Assembly: GCF_037975245.1 (NCBI RefSeq)
Contig: NC_092579.1
Location: 8,957,501 to 9,021,500 of the forward strand
Length of the DNA: 64,000 bases
Reading direction: 5' to 3'
Source: Apostichopus japonicus
Taxonomy: Eukaryota; Echinodermata; Holothuroidea; Aspidochirotida; Stichopodidae
Shown: positions 36,743 through 48,715 of the stretch, one piece after another
Layout: each line of letters opens with the position of its first letter
Position numbering within the stretch: the first letter of the stretch is position 1
Program-made: the position numbers and the translations under genes
Notes under the pieces: generated by a model
The model's database searches: none
What the model saw: only the letters and a program-made list of their open reading frames with translations
Told to the model about the DNA's origin: nothing

Positions 36743-37777
36743 TGTTACGAGAAAACAACCTAATTTTCTCGTGTGTACGTATTCTCTATTTACCGTTATA
36801 AAATGTTTCTTACGTAATGTTTCAGCTAGGAGGTCTCTAGTTTGTGTAACTTGAGTATCAGTTTATTGCTGGCTGCGGAATTTGGTTCTTGCTGCCGGGG
36901 CTTTATGTAAACAGTCCGGTGGACAAGGCCTCCATTGTTCTTAGTATACGGGTAATTATTAGGGGTTCATAGACAGTGGGGCGGGGTTAGTTCATATTCG
37001 CATAGTATTGTAGAGACCGTTGACCGGCTGTCATTGGGCTATGGCGCTTGTCAATCTCACTGGCTTTTTCATAATTGGTTAATTAAATCGTGTATAGGGT
37101 TCTGTACAGTTACGGGGGTATTTATAATGTCGTGCAAGGAGCGTTTTTAGACATTTTAAGTTGCGATATATTTAGTGTAATTTGCTAGACAGAATCTATA
37201 CCGAATTTGTACGCTGTTTTAGGGACTTAGATTATTTTTGGCTTGTGCAGAGGGTCAAGTTATGCACTCAGCAGTTGCGCTGCGTAGCTGCTTGTGCCTG
37301 CATGCATTCTGCAGCTGCGCTGCGTAACTGCTTGTGCCTGCGCAAGGTCGTCGCAGCGTAGGGTTCGCGGGCCGACGAACTTCATCGTTAGCTGCGCTGC
37401 GTTGTCCTTACGCTGCGTCGCCCTTGACGCAGTACCTATAGATTAGCTGCGTTGTGCCTGCGCTGCGTTGTCTTTGACGCAGTGCCTATAGTTAGCTGCG
37501 CTGCTAGGCAGCTTACATATTAGGGCTAGTTCATGTATGACGCCCTTGTTATTGTGTTTAGGTTTTATTGTTCTACTTTCTGTATATATTATTTATTTAT
37601 CATGCTTTACGAAAGATGTACGGCAGGTACATTGTTTGTTTAATTATACTTTTTAAACTCTTAATGCACTGTTAGTGTACTTCTTTTCAACGGTGTCCTC
37701 GAGTCTCTTTCTACAACCCCCTTCCTCAATTGCCAACTGGGTACTTCACCATACACACCGAAGCGGAAAGCGTTACA
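36743..37777 (+). repeat. 5' LTR, 1,035 bp
   Basis: It starts TGTTACGAG and ends GCGTTACA (TG...CA). It matches the 3' LTR except for three small indels (3, 2 and 4 bp) and roughly nine substitutions. A TATA-like TATTTATAA lies at 37,129-37,137. The downstream part (about 37,272-37,510) is a GC-rich degenerate repeat of gctgcgctgcgt and gacgcagt motifs. Confidence 0.95.
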
Positions 37778-37778
37778 T

Positions 37779-37796
37779 TGGTGGCAGCGATGGGAT
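37779..37796 (+). promoter_or_regulatory. Primer binding site, probably tRNA-Leu
   Basis: TGGTGGCAGCGATGGGAT follows the LTR after one base. It complements the 3' end of a typical animal tRNA-Leu (ending CCCACCGCTGCCA plus CCA) with one mismatch, so minus-strand synthesis would start here. The tRNA assignment is from general knowledge, not a search. Confidence 0.75.
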
Positions 37797-37799
37797 AAC

Positions 37800-39344
37800 T
37801 TGGTGCCTTTCCGGTCGTATGGTGAGGAGACAACGATGTCTGGTACCAACCCTTTTGATGGCAGTTCAGTCTGCAGTGATCAGGTGGCGTGGACTCTCCC
37901 TGAGAGATCATCTGGTGTCGGGGATCTAATCCAGCTACTGGACGAGGGACAACGAAGATTCTCGGAGGGCGGTCACAGACAGGAGGGGCGCAGACTGGAT
38001 GCTGCTGGGGGTACTGATAACAGACCGGACCTTGCAGATCGAGGGGCGTCAGAGACGAGGACAAGTGAGGGTTATGGTGTTTCCTCTAACTTGGAGGCGA
38101 GGAACACCTTTACTATGCAGACTGAGGATCCCCCGAGGGCTGTACAGGAACTGAGGCTGGAGCAATCTGGACTTAGAGACTGGGACGAGAGACGGGAAGG
38201 TGATCTCGGGTTCGGTGCTCCTGGGCACAGGCAGATGGATGACACTTACAACAGGCGGGTTTCTGGGAATCCATTTAAGGCTCCTGAGAGGGTTAGGGAC
38301 ACTGTTGGCTATAATCCAGGTGTGGGCTTACAAACCCCAGTATGGGACTGGGCAGGTGTACATGAAAAGAATGAAATGATGAACCGACCTTCGAGATGGC
38401 CGGAGGAGGGCGTGAAGGGGAGATCTCACAGGCAGGAGGGTCACTGGTGTAATACCAGGGGTAACAATAGTCCTAGCGGGACAGGAGGAGGGATGTTACG
38501 TTACGGGCTGGAGAGATGGGGGCTATCATGCCACCCTGGTGAGGGAGTGCCTGGTAGACCTGGATACGTTGGGTATCCACCTGGTAGTATGATGGATAAC
38601 AAGGTTCCTCTAGAGACTAAATTTGCAGAGAAGCCCCCAGATAAAGTGGTGACCTATGCGCCACCATTTCCCGAATATAGGCCTCAAGTGAACAGAGTAA
38701 CGGCCCCCACATACGACAGTTCCACCCCGAGGGAAGACTACGTGTTACAGTTTGAACTGATATCAGAACTGAATGGTTGGGCTGAGCAAACGAAGGCGCT
38801 ACAATTAGCGGCAAGCCTACGAGGGCCGGCTCAGGCGGTGTTAAGTGACCTCGAGAGCGCAAAACGTCGAGTATTTCATTGTGTTGTTGGGGCCCTTGAA
38901 CAGAGATTTGGTCAGGCGAAACAGACAGAGCTGTTCCGGACACTCCTAAGGAATAGGAGTAGGCAACCCGGTGAGACGGTATCTGAGCTTGCGCACGACA
39001 CTCAGCGCCTCCTATCTAGAGCGTACCCTCACGCATCAGTTGAGATGAAGGAAACTCTAGGCGATAGTGACTTCAGGTGGAAGATTTACCAGGCGCGCCC
39101 GAAAATCTTAAACGAGGCGGTTAGCATCGCTGTTGAGCTCGAGGCTTTTGCGTTGTCTGAACAGAAGAGAGGGAACATGAAGAGAGTGAGGGCGGTAGGC
39201 GAAAGAACGGGAAGTGTGAAAGAGGACGAAAGTCTCAAAGGGATGAGTGAAGTCCTAAGCAATGCTGTGTCGAAGGGTTTCGCTGAGTTGACGGAAAACC
39301 TCACGAAATTACTGCGGAAAGACACAAGGAATAACTTATATTAG
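37800..39344 (+). CDS. gag: Gag polyprotein, cut by an in-frame stop
   Basis: A 514-codon frame starts just after the primer site. An internal ATG at 37,836 (MSGTNPFDG) may be the true start. The N-terminal part is a low-complexity Gly/Arg/Glu-rich region; the C-terminal half resembles a Gypsy capsid (EDYVLQFELISELNGW, QRFGQAKQTELFRTLL, VSELAHDTQRLLSRAYP). The frame ends at TAG 39,342-39,344 but stays open in the same phase to TAG 39,471-39,473. That extension encodes a CCHC nucleocapsid knuckle, CWNYGEVGHISRDC, in which the second cysteine is tyrosine. So the TAG probably removed the RNA-binding domain. Gag normally assembles the particle that packages the element's RNA. Confidence 0.88.
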   Translation: MVPFRSYGEETTMSGTNPFDGSSVCSDQVAWTLPERSSGVGDLIQLLDEGQRRFSEGGHRQEGRRLDAAGGTDNRPDLADRGASETRTSEGYGVSSNLEARNTFTMQTEDPPRAVQELRLEQSGLRDWDERREGDLGFGAPGHRQMDDTYNRRVSGNPFKAPERVRDTVGYNPGVGLQTPVWDWAGVHEKNEMMNRPSRWPEEGVKGRSHRQEGHWCNTRGNNSPSGTGGGMLRYGLERWGLSCHPGEGVPGRPGYVGYPPGSMMDNKVPLETKFAEKPPDKVVTYAPPFPEYRPQVNRVTAPTYDSSTPREDYVLQFELISELNGWAEQTKALQLAASLRGPAQAVLSDLESAKRRVFHCVVGALEQRFGQAKQTELFRTLLRNRSRQPGETVSELAHDTQRLLSRAYPHASVEMKETLGDSDFRWKIYQARPKILNEAVSIAVELEAFALSEQKRGNMKRVRAVGERTGSVKEDESLKGMSEVLSNAVSKGFAELTENLTKLLRKDTRNNLY

Positions 39345-39451
39345 GGAAAAAGAAAGAATAAGACCATAACGTGTTGGAACTATGGGGAAGTGGGCCACAT
39401 TAGCAGAGATTGCACGAACTCTAGAAAGGAAGAGGCATCGAAGGGAACTGA

Positions 39452-42400
39452 ACTTCAGAAGGAAAACTGCTAGGAGTTGACCTTGCGGGGCGAAGGTCAA
39501 CTTGTTTCCAAAATGAGCCCATAGAGTTAGCACTTTCGCGGAAGCGATTGTGGTCAGTTGGATCCAACAGTTTGTATGTAACTGGGAATCTGGAAGGTGT
39601 TAGGGTGAATTTCCTGGTAGACACTGGTGCTGAAGTTACTGTAATACAGACGGGAGTGTTTAGGAGGCTGACCACGGGGAAAGCTTTGCGACTGGATGAA
39701 GTTCCTTTAGATTTGGCTGCTGCTGACGGTAGGCCGCTGACATTTCTTGGAAGAGGAAATCTCCTTCTGAAAGTGGGTGAACTTGAAGTGGAGCACGAAG
39801 TTTTGGTGGCGAATATCGATGCTGATACGCTTCTGGGCTATGACTTTTTGAAGTTGTATAACTGCACAATTGACGCTGGAGCAGGAAAGTTAACAATAGG
39901 GAAGAGGCAACTGGAGCAACTGGGTACAGATGTGGATAAATCTGTTGGAACTCGGGTTGTTGTTGCTAACACTGTAGTTGTTCCTGCTAGCAGCGAGAAA
40001 GTTGTCATGGCGAGAACGTCTGCGCAGATGGAGATGTCGGCATGTGCAATTGTGGAGTGCAGCGAAAGCTTCTTGAGACGTCGACAGTTGATGGTGGCTA
40101 GGGCACTCGTGGACCCGTGTAAGGGAGTGATTCCTTTAAGACTGATGAATGTGACAGACCGACCAGTTACCCTTTATGAAGGAACTTCTGTCGGGCAATG
40201 CCAGCCCGTCGAACTAGTCGACAGTATCGCTTCTGAGCGGGCGAAATGCCGGACGGTGACTAAAGGGGAGAGGTCAGGTGCTAAAGGGATAACTGCCTTG
40301 GGGGAACACCTCGAAATTCTAGCCGAAAAGAGTTGCGTCAACCTTTCGAAGGAAGAGGCGGATAGGGTAAGGCAGCTTCTTGCGGATAACGCAAATGTTT
40401 TCGCTCGATCGAAAGAAGACCTTGGTTGTACAGACTTGGTTAAACACGAGATCGCTACTGGTACTGCGAAACCCATCCGCCATGCGCCTAAACGGCTAAC
40501 TATTCATAGGAAGGCGGAAGCCGACAAAGAACTCGACAAAATGCTAAGACAAGGAGTCATCGAACCCTCAAATAGTGCCTGGTCCTCCCCGGTGGTGCTT
40601 GTGAAGAAGAAAGACGGTTCGCTTCGATATTGTATAGATTACAGGAAACTGAACAATGTGACGGAGAAGGACTCTTACCCCCTCCCCCGGATCGATGATT
40701 CCCTCGACACGCTGGCGGGTTCGAAGTGGTTCTCTACTCTGGACCTAGCAAGCGGGTATTGGCAGGTCGAAGTAGCCGAATAGGATCGTCCTAAGACGGC
40801 GTTTGTAACTAACAGGGGTTTGTTTCAATTCAAGGTTCTTCCTTTCGGTCTGTGCAATGCCCCCGCAACTTTCGAACGGTTAATGGAGAGGGTTCTAAGA
40901 GGACTTCAGTGGCAGACCTGTTTACTCTATCTTGACGATGTAATTGTCTACGGAACGTCATTTGATCAGGCTTTGACCAGACTTACTGAAGTTTTCCAAC
41001 GGCTTCGGGAAGCTAAGTTGAAGCTGAACCCATCGAAATGTTGCTTGTTTCAGCGAGAAGTCAGTTACCTAGGGCACATTGTTTCCAAAAGGAAACAAAG
41101 TTTGTCTGGTGCGATGAATGCGATCTGGCTTTTAAGAAGCTAAAACATGCATTGACCACCAGTCCCATACTAGCCTATCCAGGAGAAAAAGGGACTTTCA
41201 TTTTGGACACCGACGCTAGCAACCTAGCCTACGGATCAGTCCTCTCCCAGCGCAAGGAAGGAAACACACAAGATTGTGTAATAGCTTATTTTAGTAAGGC
41301 AATGTCGAAAGCAGAAAGGAATTACTGCGTCACAAGAAAGGAACTTTTGGCGATAGTGGCGTCGGTGAAACATTTTCACCATTATCTATATGGTGCGAAG
41401 TTTCTTATCCGTACTGATCATGGGGCTCTTCGTTGGCTGACAAACTTTAAAAACCCAGAAGGTCAACTTGCAAGATGGCTGGAAACCCTTTCCATATACC
41501 ATTATGAAATTCAGCACCGCCCGGGTAGACTACATGGTAACGCCGACGCCATGTCCAGGAGGCCTTGTACTGATTGTCGGTTTTGCACCAATTCCGAGGC
41601 AAAAGAAGAAGTAGCAAAAACAGAGACGGGAAATATCTTTGCAATCACCAATGCGCCCGCAACACTCTCAGACTCAGATGCTACTGGTTCACAGTCGGAG
41701 GTGGTCAATCAGAACGAAGTGTCGCCCTGGTAACACAAACACACTCAAGCTGAATTAAGAGAGATGCAATTGAACGACAATGACATCGGACCGATCCTGA
41801 TATGGAAGGACGTACAGGAGTCGAGGCCTGACTGGGCGCAGGTATCACCTGGCAGTCCTGCTCTTAAAAACTATTGGAGCCAATGGGACAAGCTGAAACG
41901 TAAAGAGGGCGTGCTTTATCGGGAGCTTGAATCCGACTCTGGTAACTCTGTAATGCTGCAGCTGATTGTACCGAAGAAATTGCAGCAGGAAATATTGACG
42001 CAGGCGCACAACCACAGGCTTTCGGGTCACCTGATGGCGAAGAAAACGCTGGGCCGAATAAGAGATAAGTTCTACTGGAGTGGTTACCGGCGAAGTGTAG
42101 AGAACTGGTGTAGGGGTTGTGATCAGTGTGCATCGAGGAAGGGACCGAGCAAGAAATTTAACGCAGAACTTAAACAGTACGGATCAGGTCACACGATGCA
42201 ACGATGTGCTATGGACATCATGGGACCGCTGCCGAAGTCGACTCGTGGAAACCGCTACGTTCTCGTGATTACCGATTATTTTACTAAATGGACAGAGGCG
42301 TATCCGATGGCTGATATGGAGGCCGAAACGGTTGCCCGACTGTTAGTAGAACAGTTTATCTGTAGGTACGGAGTGGCTGATGAATTACACACCGACCAGG

Positions 42401-43144
42401 GCAGACAATTCGAGTCGGAGCTATTTCAACACATGTGTCGGTTGCTCGACATCAATAAAACAAGAACGACACCATTCCATCCTCAATCTGATGGGATGGT
42501 TGAAAGGTTTAATCGAACGTTAGCAGAGATTTTATCGGCTGTTGTCGCCAAAGACCAACTTGATTGGGATTCTTGGATTCCCTACGTGCTAATGGCCTAT
42601 CGTTCGGCAGAACATGAAAGCACTGGGTTCTCCCCGGCAGCCCGGCTGAACTGATGCTTGGGCGCAAACTGGGACTCCCACTCTGCACCACAGTCCCCCA
42701 CCACCGGACGACGTCGGAACAACTTCTACAGCCATTCCGAAATTTGTAACAGAACTAGCAGGAACTCTGTACGAAGTGCATGAACTTGCGAGAAAACGGT
42801 TGAAACTCTCTAGTGAGAAGCAAAAAAAGTTCCATTACAAGGCTGTACATACCCATGCCTATAAAGCAGGAGATATAATTTGGCTCTTGAACACTAAGAG
42901 AAAGAAAGGTGTGTCTCCCAAGTTACAGAAACGATGGGACGGTCCGGGACGGGTGATCAAGAAACTAACTGATGTTGTATATCGAGTGCAGATGGGTCCT
43001 AAGAAGAAACCAACCGTTGTACACCATAACCGCCTAAAACCGTATGTAGGAGACGATCCACCATTGTGGTTACTCAAACCACTGAAAAGTCAGTCTTTAA
43101 CCCCCCTGGTTGTACCCACTATAGAGGAACTGCGAAAGCACTAA
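39452..43144 (+). pseudogene. pol: Pol: protease, reverse transcriptase, RNase H, integrase (broken)
   Basis: The frame is -1 relative to gag and overlaps it by 22 nt. Domains in order: protease with LVDTGAEVT (about 39,614); reverse transcriptase with SPVVLVKKKDG, FSTLDLASGYWQ and YLDD (about 40,930); RNase H with ILDTDAS, KAERNYCVTRKELLA and GNADAMSRRP; integrase with an HHCC finger (HNHRLSGH, CRGCDQC) and DDE residues in MDIMGP, HTDQGRQFE and GMVERFNR; and a C-terminal region ending near VVHHNRLKPY. Breaks: TAG at 40,781-40,783; loss of the RT-RNase H connection, roughly 65-70 codons, with a frame change near 41,095; TAA at 41,731-41,733; frame changes near 42,635 and before 42,690. No full polyprotein can be made. 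Confidence 0.93.
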
Positions 43145-43377
43145 AACAGAGAAGAAACTATCACTTCTACCACCTCTTGTCCAAAAGTTATCCCCCGGGA
43201 AAACATAAACAAAAGAGGGAAGTCCTAACCACCGGACGATATCCCGCTGGGGAAGATACCCACGCAGAGCCCAACCATCGAAGGGCGTTGTTTATTAACC
43301 TCACTCATACCAACACCTCCGGAGCTATCAACACTGCAAGACCATTTGCTGACACTGTGTTTAATTGTTTTTTTACG

Positions 43378-43980
43378 ATGTCTTCCCTGTACGACGCTGA
43401 GTACAAGTGTAAGGTGTGTAAGAGGCGCTACCCCTCTCTTACCGAACTGAAGAGACACTATAGTGAGAAGCACAAGAATGTGAAGAAAATGTTTAACTGT
43501 GACGTATGCGACTACTCGTCGGAGAGGAAAGCGGACGTAACTCGCCATGCGAGTAACCGCCATTCAACTACAAATGCATTGGCAGGGCCTTCCACTAGTG
43601 CCGGTGAAGCGACTTCTACCGTTCCCCACCTCAAATCTCCACCGAGGCCCCAGCGGAAAACTGACGGACCAGGGTGGCCGATGTTGTTCGAACTACTTGG
43701 GACACCGCTTTCAGAACATGGATTGCCACGAACGGACGACCCACAACAGAGGGATGTTCCCCCCACCCCACAGGTGTCACCTGCGAAGCGGCCTTCGACA
43801 GTCGATGGTGAGGAAAACGCACTGCGTGTTATTAAACGAGTTAAAGAAGCAGCCGACCTGAACATCGCCGAAGAAAACCTCAGCCTGCGAAATAATAACT
43901 TGAGCGAGCGAATCTCCACTGTAGTTTTGCCGAACGGACAAATTTACGTAACGGTCGACAAATTTGAACACAAAGCTTAA
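43378..43980 (+). CDS. Accessory ORF with two C2H2 zinc fingers
   Basis: This intact 200-codon ORF lies 233 bp after the end of pol, where some Gypsy elements carry env. The upstream in-frame extension (from 43,066) overlaps pol and is unlikely to be used. The ATG at 43,378 (MSSLYDAEYKC) starts right before finger 1 (YKCKVCKRRY, then HYSEKH), followed by finger 2 (FNCDVCDYSS, then HASNRH). The rest is a Pro/Ser/Thr-rich linker and a C-terminal segment (ENALRVIKRVKEAADLN) that may form a coiled coil. There is no signal peptide or membrane helix, so it is not an envelope. A nucleic-acid or chromatin-binding role is likely but not shown. It has no stops, unlike gag-pol. Confidence 0.8.
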   Translation: MSSLYDAEYKCKVCKRRYPSLTELKRHYSEKHKNVKKMFNCDVCDYSSERKADVTRHASNRHSTTNALAGPSTSAGEATSTVPHLKSPPRPQRKTDGPGWPMLFELLGTPLSEHGLPRTDDPQQRDVPPTPQVSPAKRPSTVDGEENALRVIKRVKEAADLNIAEENLSLRNNNLSERISTVVLPNGQIYVTVDKFEHKA

Positions 43981-44046
43981 AATGTAACTCACACTAGTCC
44001 ATCGGGGCAGGCCTCAAAATGTGCTTAAAAAACGAGTTTCGTTGCA

Positions 44047-45600
44047 CATATTTAGTACCAAGGTTTGTTGGTTGGAAGTTGTAGAGGGATGTCCTAGGAA
44101 CATTTTTCACGATGTTGGATGATTGGAGAGGTGTTATTTTTCGAGTAAACAACAAACAAATGACGTCACTCTTATACGGTGTACGACGATTACAACAAAG
44201 CAGTTCCTTGTCACAGCAACACAAAAACGGCATTTAAATTCATTTGAACTTATTAGAACCAAGATGTTTTTGTTGACAGGTATAGAGGGATGTCCTGAGA
44301 TTATCTTAGGAGTTGTTGGATGCTTGGAGAGATGTTATCTTGCGGGTAAACAACAAATTACCTCACTATGAAGTGTGAGCTAAATTAAAAATCAGCAACG
44401 ACTATTCACAGCAACATGATAATAGTTTTTAAATGTAACTAAACCTATTTAGAACCAAGCTTTGTTGGTTGGATAATGTGAAGAAATGTCCTTAGAATAC
44501 TTGAAGAGTTGTTGGATGCTAAAAGAGGTAATACTTTACGAGTAAACAATAAACATATGACGTCATAGTCCATCAGGGCAGGCTTCAAAAAGTGCTCAAA
44601 ATACGAGTTTCGTTGCACATATTTAGTGCCAAGGTTTGTTGGTTGGAAGTTGTAGAGGGATGTCCTGGGAACATTTTTCGCGATGTTGGATGTTTGGAGA
44701 GGTGTTATTTTTCGAGTAAACAACAAACAAATGACGTCACTCTTATACGGTGTACGACGATTACAACAAAGCAGTTCCTTGTCACAGCAACACAAAAACG
44801 GCATTTAAATGCATTTGAACTTTTGAACAAGGTTTGTTGGTTGGATGTTGTAAAGAAATGTCCTTAGAATACTTGAAGAGTTGTTGGATGCTAAAAGAGG
44901 TAATACTTTACGAGTAAACAATAAACATATGACGTCACTGTTATAGGTTGGACGACAATTAAAACTCAGGAGTTCCTTGTAACAGCAACATGGAAACGAC
45001 ATAATTTAAATGTTCTTGCACTTATTTAGAAACAGGATGTGTTGGTTGAAAGTAATGGAGCGATATCAAATGATATTTAAATAGTTGTTGGGTGTTAGGA
45101 GAGGTGTTATTTTACGAGTAAACAATATACATATGACGTCACTCTTATACGTTGTAAGATAATGAAAATAGAGTAGTTTCTTGTCACAGCAAGATGATAA
45201 CATAATTTAAATGTTCTTGCAATAACAGTACTTAGGACCAGGTAATGTTGGTTGAAACCTATATAGGAATGTCTGAAGAACATTTTAACAGTTGTTGGGT
45301 GCTAAGAGAGGTGTTATGTAAAGAGTAAACAATAAAGAAATAACGTCATTCTTATACGTTGTACTGTACGACAATTAAACAGCATTAAACTTGTCGCAGC
45401 AAGTTGATAAAATATTTAAACACAATATTAAGAACCAGGATGTGTTGGCTGAAGTAAAAGAGGAATGTCCGAAGAATATTTTAAGAGTTGTTGGATTCTT
45501 AAAGCAGTGTTATTTTTCGAAAACAACAAATTTATGTTGTGTTAAACATAATTTGAACAAATGCATTTTTAAACACTATCCCTCTCCTGAAGTCTGCCTC
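44047..45600. repeat. Subterminal tandem repeats of the nested transposon
   Basis: About eight imperfect units of 170-205 bp start near 44,047, 44,246, 44,449, 44,623, 44,821, 45,020, 45,225 and 45,421. Each has tta-gaaccaagg-tgttggttg, then gagggatgtcc, gttgttggatg, ggagaggtgttatttt, cgagtaaacaa, atgacgtcac and cagttccttgtcacagcaac. The unit at 44,575 also carries a copy of the terminal repeat (tagtccatcagggcaggc), so array and terminus share ancestry. Most units keep TGACGTCA, a CREB/ATF-type palindrome. Confidence 0.88.
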
Positions 45601-46643
45601 AAGACTCACCTTTAACGCAAATGTAGCTTGTCAAAAACGCAGTGACCAGGCAAAAATATATGTTTTTAGGTTTGGGAAAATTACAAGTAGCACCTTCCCA
45701 TGAGAGAAGGACCGGATGACTCTGAGATCGTGGGGACAACTTGAAAAGGCGTAACGCTCACACAAAAGTAAAGATAAGGAAAAATAGTAGGTTTACTATG
45801 CACATGAATCTTGTATTAAAAACAATGGGGTCACTTAAACTTTAAAATTAAATGATATAAATGGGTAACTAACAGATCTTATCAGAGCTGTTACATCTAA
45901 CAAGAAATCCACTGAACTTATTTGAAAATAAAATGCCTAAAAGTTCTAAGTTAGAACACAATCGCGGCGCGGGTCAACCAAATTAAAAGTCGCGTAATAT
46001 AATTACTTCCTTGGGTTACTTCGATCAGAGGCAGGTTCACTCTGTTGGGGGATGTCTCTGGGGTAGGTTTGCTCACTGGACGGCTCTAGACCAGCTTGCT
46101 CTTCACTCCTTGGTATCTGGGCCCATTGACCTATCAGCTGTCAATTAAGTTACTAAATAATTACCAGGCACATTACTTAACCCGAATCTAAACTTATAAA
46201 TGGGTCTCATCAGTGTCCTTAAATAAATTGGTAGATACACATCCAACACCAAGAAAATTCCTACCAAAACAAAATAGCTATTAAACTGTCTATTTCTCCC
46301 ACAGTTCTCAAAAGTGAGAGAGGCTTGGAGCCAGTACATGTATTCCTAGAAAACAAGGGCCACACAAAACAATTACTATGTGTAAAAATGAAAAAGGTCA
46401 CACAGGGCCACCTGACCACAAACTGTTCCCCTGTAGTAGTAGCATAAAAGTGAAACTTTAGGGAACTCCTCAATCTATCAAAGTAAGTTATTCATTGTCA
46501 AATGAATAAAACAAAATAAGAAAAAGAACAGAAAAGATTAAATGAATTAAACAAAATTGGAAAATGAAAGAAAATGATCAACATAAACAACACCAAAACA
46601 TTGACCAGCTTATGCTTTGGTTACACAAACAATCCTTTCTGAG

Positions 46644-46955
46644 TTATATGACTTCCTCGTCACTGTAAACATGACCAACACCCAAAGCCACTTGCTTAGG
46701 AAGAAGTAGTCTTCCTCTGTTATGTGTAGACAGAATGTCTTGGGCAATAGCATTGTCATCCTTTCATCACATCTTTGTTCAGCAGCTTCTTTGAGCCGTT
46801 TTTCAGCATCTCGTGTTAGACACTGAGACAGCTGTTCTGTCTGCCCACTAACAGATCTTCTTCCTTTCGAAAACTTGAGTCCTGATTGTGCCAGAGAAAT
46901 CTCTGTAGAGGAAGTACCACAAATATCCTTGTCTTTGGTGCCGATGGGCCTGCAC
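46644..46955 (-). pseudogene. Orphan C-terminal exon in the nested transposon
   Basis: On the minus strand, after an acceptor region (gttttgatttgttgcag near 46,965), an open stretch encodes SLAQSGLKFSKGRRSVSG, then TRDAEKRLKEAAEQRCDE. After a one-base frame change near 46,763 it continues AIAQDILSTHNRGRLLLPK, then GHVYSDEEVI and TAA (46,644-46,646). The composition is clearly coding-like and the break is single. The family is not recognised. It is probably the C-terminus of the element's transposase or second protein. Confidence 0.5.
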
Positions 46956-48715
46956 TTTCATCTGCAACAAATCAAAACCAAATTTGTTTGGTTGATACAG
47001 TATTTTGAATTGTCCTGTCGATCACATTGTGGTTCACATTAATTGTCTACACTGGAACTCAACTGACTAATAAGCCATCTGATATTCCATTTATTTCAGT
47101 GTAAGTCTGGAGCCATGAGCTTGGTAGGGCATAGTTACAAACCCACACACTACAAAGGTTTGAGAAAACATGCAACGCTACTTGACCGGATTTCCCATAC
47201 TAAAAGAAGGCCTCCCCATACATGCATCAAAGTAAAATAAACCAAGCAAGATGCTTTGATATAAAATATTTTATTCCAAATTTTTCAAGAGCTGTAATAA
47301 GACTATAGGTGCAACTAAATCGAGTGCCATGCTGATGCTAAATTAGCTGGAAACTTACATATGCCAACTCGCTTTGTTAGGTGTACAAAATATAAGAAGG
47401 GATCTGAGACTAGGCAATACTGTAGCATTGCCTAGGCCTATATACTTAGTGGCCTGTATATAAGCTACATTACACGCTACATTTGTTAGTGTGTGTGCCA
47501 GTACTACCAGCAGCCATAGAGACATGCTCTGGGCTTAGTTAGGCCATGTTTTGACAAATTAATCCATGACTAGAGGCTAGACCATAGGCCTAGGCCGACA
47601 TTGAATATTGATAGACCTAACGCGGTTAGTCTGCCTATCGAACCTACACTGGTGTTGATTTCATTTTTTTGTTTCATGACAAATAAAACATGAAATAAAT
47701 GGTATCATAAAATAACAGATACCAGCATATAGTAGCTGTCGATCTATCCTTCATGGGTGCTACGTTAATCACTTCTAGTCTAAGGCAAACTAGTAGACTA
47801 GTAGTATAGTATTGAAGAGCCTTGTCCTACATTTTCATAGTTGGCATTCGTATCACTTGACATGTATACTTTCTTGTCACAGTAAGTCTAACATGAGTAT
47901 TAGTAACAGGCCTTGAATTACCTTCATCGTTCGTTTATTGAATCATGGAAGCACCTTCTAGGCATGGAAATTTGCCACCCTCAATACTGCTTCATATCTC
48001 GGCACATTTGACGTCGTTTTGCCAACTGTTGGCTGTAAATTTCGTTAGACTTTCAGCCCGTCGTTCTCTTGTTGTGCAGTACGTTATGCAGACTAATTGT
48101 AAACACGTACAAACGTTACATACACACACTCTGTGCATATACATCACGCCGAGCCGAGCAGTTTCTGTATCAGCTGACATATCACATGCCATACAATAAG
48201 GATTTTGATTGGCTCTTGACTGAAAAAATCGCTGCGTTCGGAGAAGTCCTAACAACGCAAAGCGGACTAAATGAGTCCGTCTTAAACTGCTGTTTACTCT
48301 TAAGATAACACTTCCCGAACCATCCAACATCGAGAATTGTAAATAGCATATGAAAACACACCATAATATGTGATTAAAGATGAACGATAGTGATTTTTCA
48401 CCATCGACGAAAAAATACGATTTTATTCAAGAGTATTCTAGTTGGTTTCCATTTTACACATGTGAAAATTCAAGTCAATCCGATGTTGGGAAAGGCTTAA
48501 AAAAAATTCCTAAACTCGTTGATTTTTTAAACAAAAATTGGGCTTTTCGCGAAAAGCGATATGATGATCACGTGATCTACAGTGACATGTGACGTCATTA
48601 TGATGATAACAACGTGAGCTCGGCGTAGTGTACTTCAGCAGTGTGCACTTAGTGTGTAAGTTTAGTTGCAACCTACTCTATATTGGACTCGACAAACAAC
48701 GTAAACCACTAGCAA

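Noticed and set aside
37726-38943. Minus-strand open frames over gag
   Set aside because: They are antisense shadows of the long gag frame.
43512-43919. 135-residue minus-strand open frame
   Set aside because: It is the antisense shadow of the zinc-finger ORF, which has clear C2H2 spacing.
48380-48592. 70-residue frame starting MNDSDFSPS in the nested transposon
   Set aside because: It could be a first exon of the transposase, but has no recognisable domain and no clear donor, so it was not listed as a gene.
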